A DNA stretch of 64,000 nucleotides from Chryseobacterium ginsenosidimutans (lineage in GTDB: Bacteria > Bacteroidota > Bacteroidia > Flavobacteriales > Weeksellaceae): assembly GCF_024807225.1 (NCBI RefSeq), contig NZ_JANUCO010000001.1:1240001-1304000 (forward strand), given 5' to 3'. This document shows, piece after piece, positions 31,100-40,827 of the stretch; positions within the stretch are counted from its first letter, which is position 1, and every line of letters begins with the position of its first letter. The position numbers and the translations under genes were made by a program. Under the pieces are notes generated by a model. It searched no databases and was not told the origin of the DNA. It was given only the letters and a program-made list of their open reading frames with translations.

Positions 31100-31439
31100 A
31101 CAATTGAGAATTTAAAAGACTTTGCTTGATTTATATTATTTTAACGCCAAAGCCGCAAAGTTTTATTTAATTCTTCGGAAATATTCATCCATTTAATCCA
31201 AAAAAAACTTGGCGATCATAGCTTTAAGAAAAAAGATTTTCTTTCACTGAATTGCGCTTAGTCATTAAATTCAAATTAGGGGAAATCATAAAAATATCTT
31301 AAAACATAAAACTACATTTATACATTAATTTAAAAATTCTATCTTTGGAAATAATAGATGAATTCGAACACAATTGATCATGAAAAAATTAAAGTCTTTT
31401 TCAAGAAAAAGCTAATGAAACTTTTAACTTGTAACCGTT
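31100..31439. other. intergenic region before the Ter operon
   Basis: AT-rich, with a fragment of the AACGCCAAAG repeat type near 31143. No gene is seen. Confidence 0.4.
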
Positions 31440-32114
31440 TTGAAAACAGATATCGACATTCGCAACCATAGTCATTTTTCTTTTGATTTATGGCTTACCT
31501 TAATAAAATCTCACCCTGAATTTAAATCAAAAAGAGTTGAGCTGTTCTCCTCGTTTTTTGATGTCAACAAACCGATTGATGAAGTTACGAAAGTCGTAAA
31601 ATATTACGATGATCTTTGTAATTCTATTAATGAAGTAATTGGTGGAAATGTAGATACTTTTGAAATTTATTTATTGATTTTAAATGCTTTAGAAGTAGAT
31701 TTAAAACAATTAAATAGAGATCAATTAAATGAGTTTTATTTGAAAAGCGAAGAATTATTTCTGGAATATAAACCTGTTGTGATTTTCGAAAATTTGCATC
31801 AGTTTTTTGATGAAATTAAAAATCAAGGAAAAACGATTAATATTTTGAGTAATACTGGTTTTATCAAAGGGAAAACGATGAGAAAATTCCTGATGAATGA
31901 AAACTTGGATCAGTACATCGATTTTCATATTTATTCTGATGAAATTAATTGTTCAAAACCGAATCCTCAGATATTTCAGGAGGTGAAAAATTTAATTAAA
32001 AACCAAGATTTAGACTTAAAGCAGATTTTGCATATTGGTGACAATCCGATTGCTGATTACAAAGGGGCAAAAGATTTTGGTTTCAACGCACATTTACTTA
32101 AACACCAACTATAA
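31440..32114 (+). CDS. HAD-superfamily hydrolase of the Ter operon
   Basis: 224 residues from a TTG start (no upstream ATG in frame). Motif I is FSFDLWLTLI, with the second acidic residue replaced by Trp as in haloacid-dehalogenase-type members. Motif II is INILSNTGF, motif III includes CSKPNPQIF and motif IV ILHIGDNPIADYKGA. It is followed after two bases by the PRTase gene. HAD and PRTase genes are known companions of TerD/TelA systems; they may make or clear a nucleotide-type metabolite. Confidence 0.8.
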   Translation: MKTDIDIRNHSHFSFDLWLTLIKSHPEFKSKRVELFSSFFDVNKPIDEVTKVVKYYDDLCNSINEVIGGNVDTFEIYLLILNALEVDLKQLNRDQLNEFYLKSEELFLEYKPVVIFENLHQFFDEIKNQGKTINILSNTGFIKGKTMRKFLMNENLDQYIDFHIYSDEINCSKPNPQIFQEVKNLIKNQDLDLKQILHIGDNPIADYKGAKDFGFNAHLLKHQL

Positions 32115-32116
32115 TT

Positions 32117-32941
32117 ATGAATAAAAGGTACAGCTTACACCACATTCATTCGGCGGATGAGTTTACTTTTTCACCCGCAGAATACAGCTTTTTCAAGTAT
32201 GGCGATAAGTCGTATGCTGAAAAATTTGCAAAAGAATTATTCGAAGGATTTATTTCCGGACATGAAGATATTTTAAATACAGATAAAGAAATTGTGATTC
32301 TTCCAAGTCCTTATATGGCGATTCCGACGGCTTCCAATTTTTTATGTTTTTATTTTAAGAAACAACTGGATTATTATTTGTTTCAGAAAGGAAAAAAATC
32401 AAGCATTTTATCGAAAATCAATAGAAATCATACCTATACAACAGATTATGGGAATCTAAGTTTTGAGGATCGTAAAAATTTAATTGCGAACGATACTTAT
32501 TATCTGGATAAAGATTTTCTTAGAGGAAAACTTTGTATTTTTATAGACGATATAAAAATCACGGGAAGCCACGAATTTACAGTGAATAAAATCTTGAATG
32601 AATACGATGTAGAAGCAGATTTTTTGTTCATGTATTATGCTGAATTGATGAATTTTAACCTCGATCCAAAGATTGAAAACTATTTTAATTACTACGCTGT
32701 TAAAAATGTAGAACACATCGCAGAAGTAATGGTAAAGCCTAGTTTTCAATTCAATACGAGAATCGTGAAATATATTTTAGGCTTAGATTCAAGTAATTTT
32801 GAGTATATTACGTCTAAAGTAACAAAGGAGCATATGGATAATCTGCTGGAACTGGCAATCAGCAACAATTATCATTTAATAAAAGAATACGAAAACAATA
32901 TAAACACTTTAACGCAAACCGAACTATATTATGGCTATTAA
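32117..32941 (+). CDS. phosphoribosyltransferase-like protein of the Ter operon
   Basis: 274 residues. The PRPP-loop motif CIFIDDIKITGSHEFT and the upstream IVILPSPYMAIPTASN identify a type I PRTase fold. Its stop overlaps the ATG of the first terD by 11 bases. In Ter systems PRTases of this type have been proposed to act in nucleoside or nucleotide metabolism under stress. Confidence 0.75.
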   Translation: MNKRYSLHHIHSADEFTFSPAEYSFFKYGDKSYAEKFAKELFEGFISGHEDILNTDKEIVILPSPYMAIPTASNFLCFYFKKQLDYYLFQKGKKSSILSKINRNHTYTTDYGNLSFEDRKNLIANDTYYLDKDFLRGKLCIFIDDIKITGSHEFTVNKILNEYDVEADFLFMYYAELMNFNLDPKIENYFNYYAVKNVEHIAEVMVKPSFQFNTRIVKYILGLDSSNFEYITSKVTKEHMDNLLELAISNNYHLIKEYENNINTLTQTELYYGY

Positions 32942-33485
32942 CTTACAAAAAGGACAGAGAGAAAATATAAATGCACCTAAATTCACGGTAGGTTTAGGAT
33001 GGGATACCAACAATACATCTACGGGAACAGGATTTGACTTAGATGCGTCTTTATTTTTATTGGGCGAGAACAAAAAGTTAGTTTCTGATAATCACTTTAT
33101 TTTTTACAATAATCTTGAGTCTCCGGACAAAGCGGTGATTCATTCGGGTGATAATTTAACGGGTGACGGAGCAGGAGATGATGAGCAAATTAAAATCGAT
33201 TTAACTAAAATTGATGACGCTATAAAAGAAATCACAGTTGTAGTAACGATTCACGATGCAGATGCAAGAAGACAAAACTTCGGACAGGTAAGAAATTCTT
33301 TTATCAGAATTTTCAATACAGATACCAATGAAGAAATTTTAAAATACGAATTAGACGAAGATTTCTCTATCGAAACAGCAGTAGAATTCGGAAGAATCTA
33401 CAACAGAAACGGAGAATGGAAATTCGAAGCAGTAGGAGCAGGACAGAGAGACGGTCTTGAAAAATTTGTATCAATTTATCAATAA
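32931..33485 (+). CDS. terD: TerD-family protein 1
   Basis: 184 residues. The family pattern is complete: LGWDTNNTSTGTGFDLDASL, SGDNLTGDGAGDDEQIKIDL with Ca-binding acidic residues, and NRNGEWKFEAVGAG at the end. TerD proteins bind calcium and take part in tellurite, phage and stress resistance, apparently at the membrane. A related TerD is encoded at 35689. Confidence 0.95.
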   Translation: MAINLQKGQRENINAPKFTVGLGWDTNNTSTGTGFDLDASLFLLGENKKLVSDNHFIFYNNLESPDKAVIHSGDNLTGDGAGDDEQIKIDLTKIDDAIKEITVVVTIHDADARRQNFGQVRNSFIRIFNTDTNEEILKYELDEDFSIETAVEFGRIYNRNGEWKFEAVGAGQRDGLEKFVSIYQ

Positions 33486-33491
33486 TTTACC

Positions 33492-34661
33492 ATGGATAAT
33501 CAAGAAAATCAACCAATAGACCCTCTTGGATCGATCGAACCTTTAAAGACTTTCGAACCAACTCCGATGGCGGCACCGAGTCAGCCTGTTCAGAATGCAG
33601 CTCCGGCGGTTCTTGTGGACAGAGACGGAAATGTAAATTTGACGCAATTACAGGTAGAAGAACGTAAAAAATACGAAGTTCTTGCAGATTCTATCGATGA
33701 AACAAACCCGGGAGCGATCGTTAACTTTGGAGCAGATCTTCAGAGAACATTATCGAACCAGAGTGATAGTTTCTTAGGAAATGTAAGAAGATCAAATTCT
33801 GGTGAAGTAGGTGAATTGATTAATAATTTACTTGTCGAGCTTAATTATGTAGATGTTGAAGAATTAAATCAAAATAAATTCAAAAGTTTCTTAAGCAAAT
33901 TGCCTTTCATGAAAGGGGTAATGACGCAGATTGAGAATTTATTTGCAAAATATGATAAGATCGTTAACAATATCGATCAGATCGCTTATAAAGTAAATGC
34001 AGGAATCATTACTTCCACGAAGGATAATGCTGTTTTACAGACGATTTTTGAAAGCAACGTAAACGCCATCAAACAAATCGAAGAATTAGTGATTGTCGGA
34101 AATCTGAGAATGGAAAAAGCAGGAGTAGAATTGGCTGAAATGGAAGCCGCTCCACAGAATTTCCAGGATTATCAGATTGCAGATAAGAGAGATTTTATCG
34201 CGAGATTAGACAGAAGATTGGCGGATCTTAAAGTGGTTCGTTTAATTATGATGCAGTCTCTTCCGCAGATCAGATTGGTTCAAAACAACAATGTTTCGAT
34301 CGCTGAAAAAGCACAAACCATTTTGACGACAACGTTGCCACTTTGGAAAAACCAGCTTTCACTGGCGGTTGCGATGTACAGACAGCAGCAAAGTATTGAA
34401 ATTCAGCAGAAAGTTTCGGCTACGACTGAGGAAATTTTAAGAAAAAATGCAGAACGTTTGGGTCAGAATTCTGTGAATGTAGCAAGAGCAAACGAGCAGA
34501 CTATCGTTTCTGTTGATGTCTTGAGAGAAACGACGGCAAAACTGATCAGTACATTGAATGAAGTGAAACAAATCCAGAAACAAGGTGCAGAAGGAAGAAG
34601 AAAACTGGATCAGGATTTGATGACTTTGGAACACGAATTAAAAGCAAACGTAAGAGGATAA
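33492..34661 (+). CDS. toxic anion resistance protein TelA
   Basis: 389 residues, largely helical and coiled-coil. FLSKLPFMKGVMTQIENLF, VLQTIFESNVNAIKQIEELV and LPQIRLVQNNNVSIAEKAQT are typical of the TelA/KlaA family. It follows terD by six bases. The protein is cytoplasmic and a core partner of TerD and TerC in Ter systems. Confidence 0.92.
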   Translation: MDNQENQPIDPLGSIEPLKTFEPTPMAAPSQPVQNAAPAVLVDRDGNVNLTQLQVEERKKYEVLADSIDETNPGAIVNFGADLQRTLSNQSDSFLGNVRRSNSGEVGELINNLLVELNYVDVEELNQNKFKSFLSKLPFMKGVMTQIENLFAKYDKIVNNIDQIAYKVNAGIITSTKDNAVLQTIFESNVNAIKQIEELVIVGNLRMEKAGVELAEMEAAPQNFQDYQIADKRDFIARLDRRLADLKVVRLIMMQSLPQIRLVQNNNVSIAEKAQTILTTTLPLWKNQLSLAVAMYRQQQSIEIQQKVSATTEEILRKNAERLGQNSVNVARANEQTIVSVDVLRETTAKLISTLNEVKQIQKQGAEGRRKLDQDLMTLEHELKANVRG

Positions 34662-34676
34662 TAACAGGATAAAAAG

Positions 34677-35630
34677 GTGAATGATGATGCTGTAAACATA
34701 ATGTCCCAGAGCAAAAGAAGATTAACGAAACTTAAACTTCTGGCGAATTTTTTTGAAAATGTTGATATAATTTCGATCTACATTAAGACCGATATTATCC
34801 ATAATCTTTTTCAGGAAAAAAATAATGGACTCGATTACAGTAAACTCGAACTTTTTCACCTTCAGTTCACCGACAGTCTCATCGAACTTTTAACTAAAAT
34901 TAAAAGGCAAAAGGAAAATGATATGTTGGCTGTTATTAACGAAATTGATATCAACAGCAAATATATTTCCGGTTTCGAAGAAAAGCGTGTAGACGGTTTT
35001 GAAACAGACCGGAAAATGTACAGCAGTATTTTTTCAAATCAATTAAAAAGTCTGTATAAAGATCTTACGGAAGACAAATTCCGTTTGAATTGGGATAATG
35101 TTTTGTATTTCTATAAAAAATATGCAACAGAATTCTACAGATCGAATGTTGATGAGGAATTATTAAAATCAGGTTCGTTTCCGGCGTATCAATATCAGGA
35201 ATATCAGATAGAAAGGAAATTGTTGGGAAGGCTTAATATTCAGAACTTTAAAGTTCGTTTTGTTTGCGGATACGTGATTACAGGAAATGAATATGAATTG
35301 TTTAAGATTTTTCAATCCGATGATCAGTTTATTTTTGATCTCGAAGGCAAAAAAATGTATTTAATTGATCCGAAAAAGTTGGAAAAACTTGATACGATGC
35401 CCAATGAATCGAATCAGGGAATGATTGTTAATCAGCTGAAAAAGAAGAATGAACAGCTGGAAGAAACAATGAACGAAAGGAAAAAAACGTTGCCGGATCA
35501 GGTAATTGGTGTTTTAAAAGATTATATTAAAAATCTTGAAAATACGGATGTCATGAGCAAAATGTTTGATATCAATGAAGAAACGAATATTCTTCGCGCA
35601 ATGCTTAATTTAAATTTAAATAATAACTAA
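34677..35630 (+). CDS. hypothetical Ter-operon protein
   Basis: 317 residues from GTG 34677, 15 bases after telA. Helical with charged stretches, e.g. LKLLANFFENVDIISIYIKT and VNQLKKKNEQLEETMNERK. No enzyme motif, signal or membrane segment. I do not recognise the family; operon position suggests a structural or scaffold component of the Ter complex. Confidence 0.6.
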   Translation: MNDDAVNIMSQSKRRLTKLKLLANFFENVDIISIYIKTDIIHNLFQEKNNGLDYSKLELFHLQFTDSLIELLTKIKRQKENDMLAVINEIDINSKYISGFEEKRVDGFETDRKMYSSIFSNQLKSLYKDLTEDKFRLNWDNVLYFYKKYATEFYRSNVDEELLKSGSFPAYQYQEYQIERKLLGRLNIQNFKVRFVCGYVITGNEYELFKIFQSDDQFIFDLEGKKMYLIDPKKLEKLDTMPNESNQGMIVNQLKKKNEQLEETMNERKKTLPDQVIGVLKDYIKNLENTDVMSKMFDINEETNILRAMLNLNLNNN

Positions 35631-35688
35631 AAAGCAGAAAGCTAATTGCTGGTTTGCTAAACAAAATAATAATATTAAACATAAAAAG

Positions 35689-36300
35689 ATGGCTATTAAC
35701 TTACAAAAAGGTCAAAGAATAAATCTTACAAAAGAAAACGGAACAACGCTTTCACAAGCTTGCGTAGGAATCAACTGGGGAGCAATTGAGAAAAAAGGGT
35801 TCTTCGGCGGAGTTACAAAAGAAGCGGTAGACTTGGATGGAAGCTGTATTTTATATGATTCTAATAAAAATGCAACTGAAATCATCTATTTCGGAAACCT
35901 GAAATCTAAAAACGGTGCTGTAAAACACAGTGGAGATGATTTAACAGGTGACGTAAACGGAGATGACGGATTGGATAACGAAGTAATTACAATAGATTTC
36001 AGCAATCTGGAGTCAAATGTAGAACACGTTGCATTGGTTCTGAACAGCTATAAAGGTCAGGATTTCGGAACAATTCCTTTTGCTTCAATCAGAATTTATG
36101 AAGGAACTCCAACCAATGTAAGAGAAGTTTTTGCTAAATATGATATTGGAAACGATGCTTCTTTCAAAGGACACGTTGCCATGGTAATGGGAGTTTTTTA
36201 CAAGAAAAACGGAGAATGGAAATTCAACGCAATCGGAGATCCTACCGCTGACAAAAAATTACAGGAAACAATCGAAACTGTAAAGCAAAAATATTTGTAA
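35689..36300 (+). CDS. terD: TerD-family protein 2
   Basis: 203 residues. INLQKGQRINLTKENGTT, SGDDLTGDVNGDDGLDNEVI and KKNGEWKFNAIGDP follow the TerD pattern, with a longer loop than the first copy (EKKGFFGGVTKEAVDLDGSC), as in TerZ/TerE-like members. The first residues match those of TerD 1 exactly (MAINLQKGQR). Confidence 0.93.
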   Translation: MAINLQKGQRINLTKENGTTLSQACVGINWGAIEKKGFFGGVTKEAVDLDGSCILYDSNKNATEIIYFGNLKSKNGAVKHSGDDLTGDVNGDDGLDNEVITIDFSNLESNVEHVALVLNSYKGQDFGTIPFASIRIYEGTPTNVREVFAKYDIGNDASFKGHVAMVMGVFYKKNGEWKFNAIGDPTADKKLQETIETVKQKYL

Positions 36301-36466
36301 GAATTGATATTCAATAGGAACGGACTTTAGTCCGTTTACATAAAAAAATAGATTCCCATTCGGCTTTAGCCGAAACTTATCTATATTGAATAAAAATATA
36401 AAAAATTAGCAATAATTGTATTCTGTACAGCTATTGCTTTTATCATATAATAACACAAAATAAAAA

Positions 36467-37513
36467 GTGGACAAACATCAAAGTATTATAGATCTTCATC
36501 CCGGTTTGGTTTGGGGATTTGCCATTACGGTGGTTATCATGTTGCTCCTTGACTTAGGGGTTTTCAACAAAAAAAGTCACGAAGTTTCTTCCAAAGAAGC
36601 TACAATTTGGTCGATTGTCTGGATCTCGCTGTCTATGATCTTTTCCGGCGTTGTGTATTGGGTTTTCAATACAGACGGTACGGCGGGAAGTCATGCTATT
36701 GCAGTAGAAAAATTCACACAATATCAAGCGGCATATTGGGTGGAAAAAGCATTGTCGGTAGATAATTTATTTGTATTTATCCTGGTTTTCGGTTTCTTTA
36801 AAGTTCCGAAATATCTTCACCACAAAGTTCTTTTCTGGGGAATTATCGGAGCATTGATTTTCAGGGCAGTTTTCATTTTTGCAGGTGTTGGTTTGATTAA
36901 TTTAACCTATTTACCTGAAATGAATGTCTTCGGAAAAGCTGTTCAGATCAATATTGTCATGGTTCTTTTCGGTTTGTTTCTCATTTACGCGGGGATCAAA
37001 TCTTGGGGAGACGGCGACGGAGACGATGATGAAGACTACAGCAATACAGCCGGAGCAAGGTTGATCAAAAGATTCTGGAAAGTTTCTGATAATTACGTTG
37101 GAGACAAATTCTTCACCATTCAGAATGGGATCAAAATGGCAACTCCGCTTTTGGTGGTGGTGGCTGTAATTGAATTTACAGACGTACTTTTTGCGGTAGA
37201 TTCTATTCCTGCAATTTTTGCGATTTCCGATGACCCGTTTATCCTTTATACATCGAATATTTTTGCCATTTTAGGGCTTAGATCTTTGTATTTCCTATTG
37301 GCGAACTTCATTCATATGTTTAGCAAATTACCTTACGGATTGGCGGTTATTCTGTCTTTTATCGGAGTGAAAATGTTGATCGCACCATGGATTCACATTT
37401 CATCACCACTTTCATTAGGAATTGTGGGTGGAGTATTGGTCATTTCGGTACTTTTATCCCTTATTTTCCCTGATAAAAAAGAGGAAGAAGGAAAAGATAA
37501 AATTGAAGAATAA
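36467..37513 (+). CDS. TerC-family integral membrane protein
   Basis: 348 residues from GTG 36467. About nine membrane segments. The family motif ALSVDNLFVFILVFGFF contains the conserved Asp, and VVAVIEFTDVLFAVDSIPAIF the second; LGLRSLYFLLAN is also conserved. The acidic membrane residues suggest metal ion transport (manganese export in related TerC/Alx proteins). An internal acidic run (GDGDGDDDEDY) lies near residue 185. Confidence 0.95.
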   Translation: MDKHQSIIDLHPGLVWGFAITVVIMLLLDLGVFNKKSHEVSSKEATIWSIVWISLSMIFSGVVYWVFNTDGTAGSHAIAVEKFTQYQAAYWVEKALSVDNLFVFILVFGFFKVPKYLHHKVLFWGIIGALIFRAVFIFAGVGLINLTYLPEMNVFGKAVQINIVMVLFGLFLIYAGIKSWGDGDGDDDEDYSNTAGARLIKRFWKVSDNYVGDKFFTIQNGIKMATPLLVVVAVIEFTDVLFAVDSIPAIFAISDDPFILYTSNIFAILGLRSLYFLLANFIHMFSKLPYGLAVILSFIGVKMLIAPWIHISSPLSLGIVGGVLVISVLLSLIFPDKKEEEGKDKIEE

Positions 37514-37536
37514 TATCAATTACACTTAAAAATAGA

Positions 37537-37564
37537 AAGGCTTTACAAATTGTAGAGCCTTTTT
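37537..37564 (+). terminator. terminator of the Ter operon
   Basis: AGGCTTTACAA and TTGTAGAGCCT pair, followed by six T. Confidence 0.85.
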
Positions 37565-37594
37565 TATTTGATTTAAAATAAATTTTTATTTAAT

Positions 37595-37890
37595 CATCAT
37601 CATTTAACTTAGCTGAGTGAAACGCCTTAGCGACCGAAAAATATCCTCAATCAATTAAAAAAAGCTTAGCGCCCATTGCGTTAAAAATAAAATAGATTTC
37701 TCCTTTGTCAAAATAACAGAGAAGATTTCAAAGTCTTTTATTTGATTTAAAATGAATTTATCATCATCAATCATCATTGAACTTTGCTGAGTGAAACGCC
37801 TTAGCGCCCGAAAAATATTCTCAATCAATAAAAAAAACTTAGCGCCCATTGCGTTAAAAATAAAATAGATTTCCCCTTTCCTCAAAATGA
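37595..37890. repeat. two direct copies of a 125-140 bp intergenic sequence
   Basis: Copy 1 (37595-37705) and copy 2 (37755-37890) share GCTGAGTGAAACGCCTTAGC and CTTAGCGCCCATTGCGTTAA followed by AAAATAAAATAGATTTC. No gene is supported in either. Confidence 0.75.
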
Positions 37891-37958
37891 CAACAGAATA
37901 AAAAACTCAGAACACGAATCCCTAAACACGAAACACGAATCCCGAACCTCATCAAAAC

Positions 37959-38957
37959 CTACTTATACTTCAGCAATTTGTTAATCTTAAGCCTCGTCTG
38001 CAGAGAAACCTTATACGCTTCATCGCGAAGTTTCTGAATCTTTCCTACAGGCTGAAAAAATAGTTTGTTTTCAAAAGGATTAAACGACAACATTTCATTA
38101 TCACAGGCGGTTGGACTTAAAATTGAATCTTTTCCAATTTTTACTTCACCGATTTTAATGTAAGGTGAATTTTTCCACTCTACATTCAGTCTGTTAATCG
38201 GCTGGTCTTTTAGGTTATAACAAAGCTGAACCAGAACATCGGCGGTGAAATCATTTGTTTTAAAATAATTTCCAAGCGCAATTTTTGTATTTGATTTTTT
38301 ACCGAAATGTTTGTCGACAGATTTTGGGCTCAGCTTTATTTTCATCATATTTTCTCCCAATCGGTAAGCTCCGACAGAATGATAATCGAATGATAAAAAG
38401 AAATCATTCCTTTTGCTGATTAATTTTACAATATTCATTAAAAAAGACCCCGTAAAAATGGATGGAGTAATTCTTAAAATTTGAATCATTAACGAAAATG
38501 AGCTCCATTTTTTCACAAAAAAGCGATTGACGGAAGTAAATAATTTCAAAAAAGTACTCACAGAATTAATAGGGAACAAAGGGAAATTAACCAAAGGATA
38601 ATTCGCGAGCAGATCTCCGTTTTCATCTTTTATTTTTACAGAAAACCCATATGCAGGAACATCTTTCTTGCTTTTATTAATCTTTAAATGCGCATTTGAA
38701 AAACGAATCGTTAAATCATATTTCTCTTTATCAAAAAACTGCTGAAGCTCTTCGGGAACGCTTTTATTGATTAAAAATTCACCCTTTGCAACTGCATACG
38801 TTTTCGCATGAGCATTTCTGGTGGCGTAGTTGACATCGCTGATGGAAGTTGACTGTTCAACAAAGTCTGCAATGCTTTTTTTGTTGATCTCCAGAAGTTC
38901 TTTTTCTTCGTCGGTTAGCTTGTCGTATTTCTTATTATATTTTAGTGGACTTGGCAT
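37959..38957 (-). CDS. catalase-superfamily (heme-binding fold) protein
   Basis: 332 residues. RNAHAKTYAVAKGEF, then PAYGFSVKIKDENGDLLANY and FPLFPINSVSTFLKLF follow the order of the catalase core (HAKG...., RGFAVKFYTE, NTPVFFIRD), and FLSFDYHSVGAYRLGEN matches the YHGVNA region. It is shorter than true catalases (about 480 residues), so peroxidase or other heme functions are as likely as catalase. No signal peptide. Monocistronic. Confidence 0.75.
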   Translation of the reverse strand: MPSPLKYNKKYDKLTDEEKELLEINKKSIADFVEQSTSISDVNYATRNAHAKTYAVAKGEFLINKSVPEELQQFFDKEKYDLTIRFSNAHLKINKSKKDVPAYGFSVKIKDENGDLLANYPLVNFPLFPINSVSTFLKLFTSVNRFFVKKWSSFSLMIQILRITPSIFTGSFLMNIVKLISKRNDFFLSFDYHSVGAYRLGENMMKIKLSPKSVDKHFGKKSNTKIALGNYFKTNDFTADVLVQLCYNLKDQPINRLNVEWKNSPYIKIGEVKIGKDSILSPTACDNEMLSFNPFENKLFFQPVGKIQKLRDEAYKVSLQTRLKINKLLKYK

Positions 38958-39132
38958 TTAGTTTTTAAAACCCAATTATAACGCCAAGTTGCGAGAATTG
39001 TGTTAACCCAACATTAAGGTTCTTTGAATTAATTTCATAGAAACAATTAAATGTTTGAATATATGATAAATGCGATTTGTTTTTAGGTTGAAAAATACTT
39101 CCTTATCCGATTTATGATCTTCCGGAAAGAAG

Positions 39133-39141
39133 AATTATCTT
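39133..39141 (+). promoter_or_regulatory. -7 promoter element of the FKBP gene
   Basis: TATCTTTG matches TAnnTTTG and lies about 20 bases before the ATG. Confidence 0.55.
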
Positions 39142-39157
39142 TGTAAAAAAATTAATT

Positions 39158-39592
39158 ATGGGAGTAGCAGATATGTTATTTAAGCGTAAAAAAGAATTGG
39201 CAGAAAAGAACCTGAAAGACGGTAAAGAATACATGGAGGAATACGGGAAGAGAGAAAGCGTAGTTCAATTGCCAAGCGGTTTGCAGTACGAGATCATTAC
39301 GGAAGGAGACGGTGAAAAACCAGGTCCAAAATCTACTGTAAAATGCCATTATCACGGAACTACAATTTCAGGAAAAGTTTTCGACAGCTCTGTAAAAAGA
39401 GGAACGCCGGCTTCATTTCCTTTAAACAGAGTAATTTCAGGATGGACAGAAGCGCTTCAGTTAATGCCTGTAGGAAGCAAATGGAGATTGATTCTTCCTC
39501 CAAATTTAGCTTACGGAGAACAGGAAGTAAGTAAAGAAATAGGACCAAACAGTACCCTTGTTTTCGAAGTGGAATTGTTGGGAATTAAATAA
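39158..39592 (+). CDS. FKBP-type peptidyl-prolyl isomerase
   Basis: 144 residues. The FKBP domain covers about 45-143: GLQYEIITEGDGEKPGPKST, VKCHYHGTTISGKVFDSS, LNRVISGWTEALQLMPVG, and PPNLAYGEQ. The N-terminal helix (KRKKELAEKNLKDGKEYMEE) is typical of FkpA/Mip-like proteins. No signal peptide, so cytoplasmic. Confidence 0.93.
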   Translation: MGVADMLFKRKKELAEKNLKDGKEYMEEYGKRESVVQLPSGLQYEIITEGDGEKPGPKSTVKCHYHGTTISGKVFDSSVKRGTPASFPLNRVISGWTEALQLMPVGSKWRLILPPNLAYGEQEVSKEIGPNSTLVFEVELLGIK

Positions 39593-39610
39593 TTTCCTCG
39601 TTAAAAATAG

Positions 39611-39645
39611 CTTAAAAATTTACCTGATTTTCGGGTAAATTTTTT
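39611..39645 (+). terminator. terminator of the FKBP gene
   Basis: AAATTTACC and GGGTAAATTT pair, followed by seven T. Confidence 0.8.
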
Positions 39646-39692
39646 TATTTGTACTATATTCGTGTTAATTAAAACATTCAATTGTGTACAAA

Positions 39693-39761
39693 GTTTGTCG
39701 TTCCGTAGGAATCTCAGCAAAGTTTTATAATTAACAGTTTAGATTCCTGCAGAATGACAAA
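39693..39761. repeat. R1 palindromic repeat
   Basis: AGTTTGTCGTTCCGTAGGAA at the left and GATTCCTGCAGAATGACAAA at the right. The right end supplies a false ATG for the next gene. Confidence 0.7.
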
Positions 39762-39810
39762 AAGTGAGGCAATAATCAATCCATTTTTATTGAAAACGAA
39801 TTCACAAAAA

Positions 39811-40761
39811 ATGAAAAAACTACTTTACTTTTTCGCATTTTTAACAGTATTGACTTCCTGTGTTTCAAAGAAAAATCAGGTGATCAAACAAAATATATTG
39901 ATATTAAAAGACAGCTATTGCAAAGCACCTTTTAAATACAATTACACCAACAAGCTTCCGTCTTACAATTCGGATTCCATTATTGCCGCGAATCGGGAAT
40001 TGAGAGAAACATTTTCAGATCAGAGTATTTTGATTTTAAATGCATTGGATAATCTGGATGAAGTTCATCAGATCATGGAACTTAAAAAAGACACTTCCCT
40101 TGAATCTCAGGTGAAAGTTTTACAGTTAAAAAGTAAAATTAATAGTAAAATAACCATCGCTTTGACAGAATTGGATGCTGTTGCGGCTGAGTTTGATTGC
40201 GAAGGTGAAAGAGTGGCACAAATCGGAAATTATGTTGATAATTTAAACGATTCGAGAAATAATAAACTGATTTTATATTCGATTGTAACGGGAGCTGCAG
40301 CTTCTATTGCAGGAGGAATTATTAAAGATAATGCATGGAGCAATGCAGTGGATATCGGCGGTGGAGTTTTAGGAGCAGGTTTTGGTTTGTCAACTTTAAA
40401 TCCTAAAGGAAAAAAAGTGGAATTTATTCATCAAAGAAATCTTTTGAGAGATGTCTGGAAAGAAAAACTGGAGTCTTCTAATTTTCCACCTTTCGTATGG
40501 TATATGTATACGGAGAAGAGATTTTCCAATAAAGAAGAGGTACCGGTGATCCAAAGTATTAAGAAAAGATGGCTTCATTTTCAGTTTGATAATAATTTGG
40601 AAGCTGCGGAGAAATCAGTCATCTTCAGTGATGGAGGGTTTTATCGCGCAGATGATCTTCACAATCGTGCTGCGATGCTGAATCAGATGCAGTCGGCAAC
40701 GAGAACGATTAATCAGAATATTAACTATTTATTGTTGGATCTGGATAAATTAATTCTTTAA
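39811..40761 (+). CDS. putative lipoprotein, unknown function
   Basis: 316 residues from ATG 39811, giving a signal peptide with lipobox (MKKLLYFFAFLTVLTSC). The earlier in-frame ATG at 39754 falls in the R1 repeat. A glycine- and alanine-rich hydrophobic stretch occurs at about 150-180 (IVTGAAASIAGGII). No family recognised. Likely attached to a cell-envelope membrane. Confidence 0.7.
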   Translation: MKKLLYFFAFLTVLTSCVSKKNQVIKQNILILKDSYCKAPFKYNYTNKLPSYNSDSIIAANRELRETFSDQSILILNALDNLDEVHQIMELKKDTSLESQVKVLQLKSKINSKITIALTELDAVAAEFDCEGERVAQIGNYVDNLNDSRNNKLILYSIVTGAAASIAGGIIKDNAWSNAVDIGGGVLGAGFGLSTLNPKGKKVEFIHQRNLLRDVWKEKLESSNFPPFVWYMYTEKRFSNKEEVPVIQSIKKRWLHFQFDNNLEAAEKSVIFSDGGFYRADDLHNRAAMLNQMQSATRTINQNINYLLLDLDKLIL

Positions 40762-40827
40762 GAAAAATTTAACTGTAATAAAGTTTGTTACATTAAAAGG
40801 TTTATTTACCTTTGCCATGTAATTACG

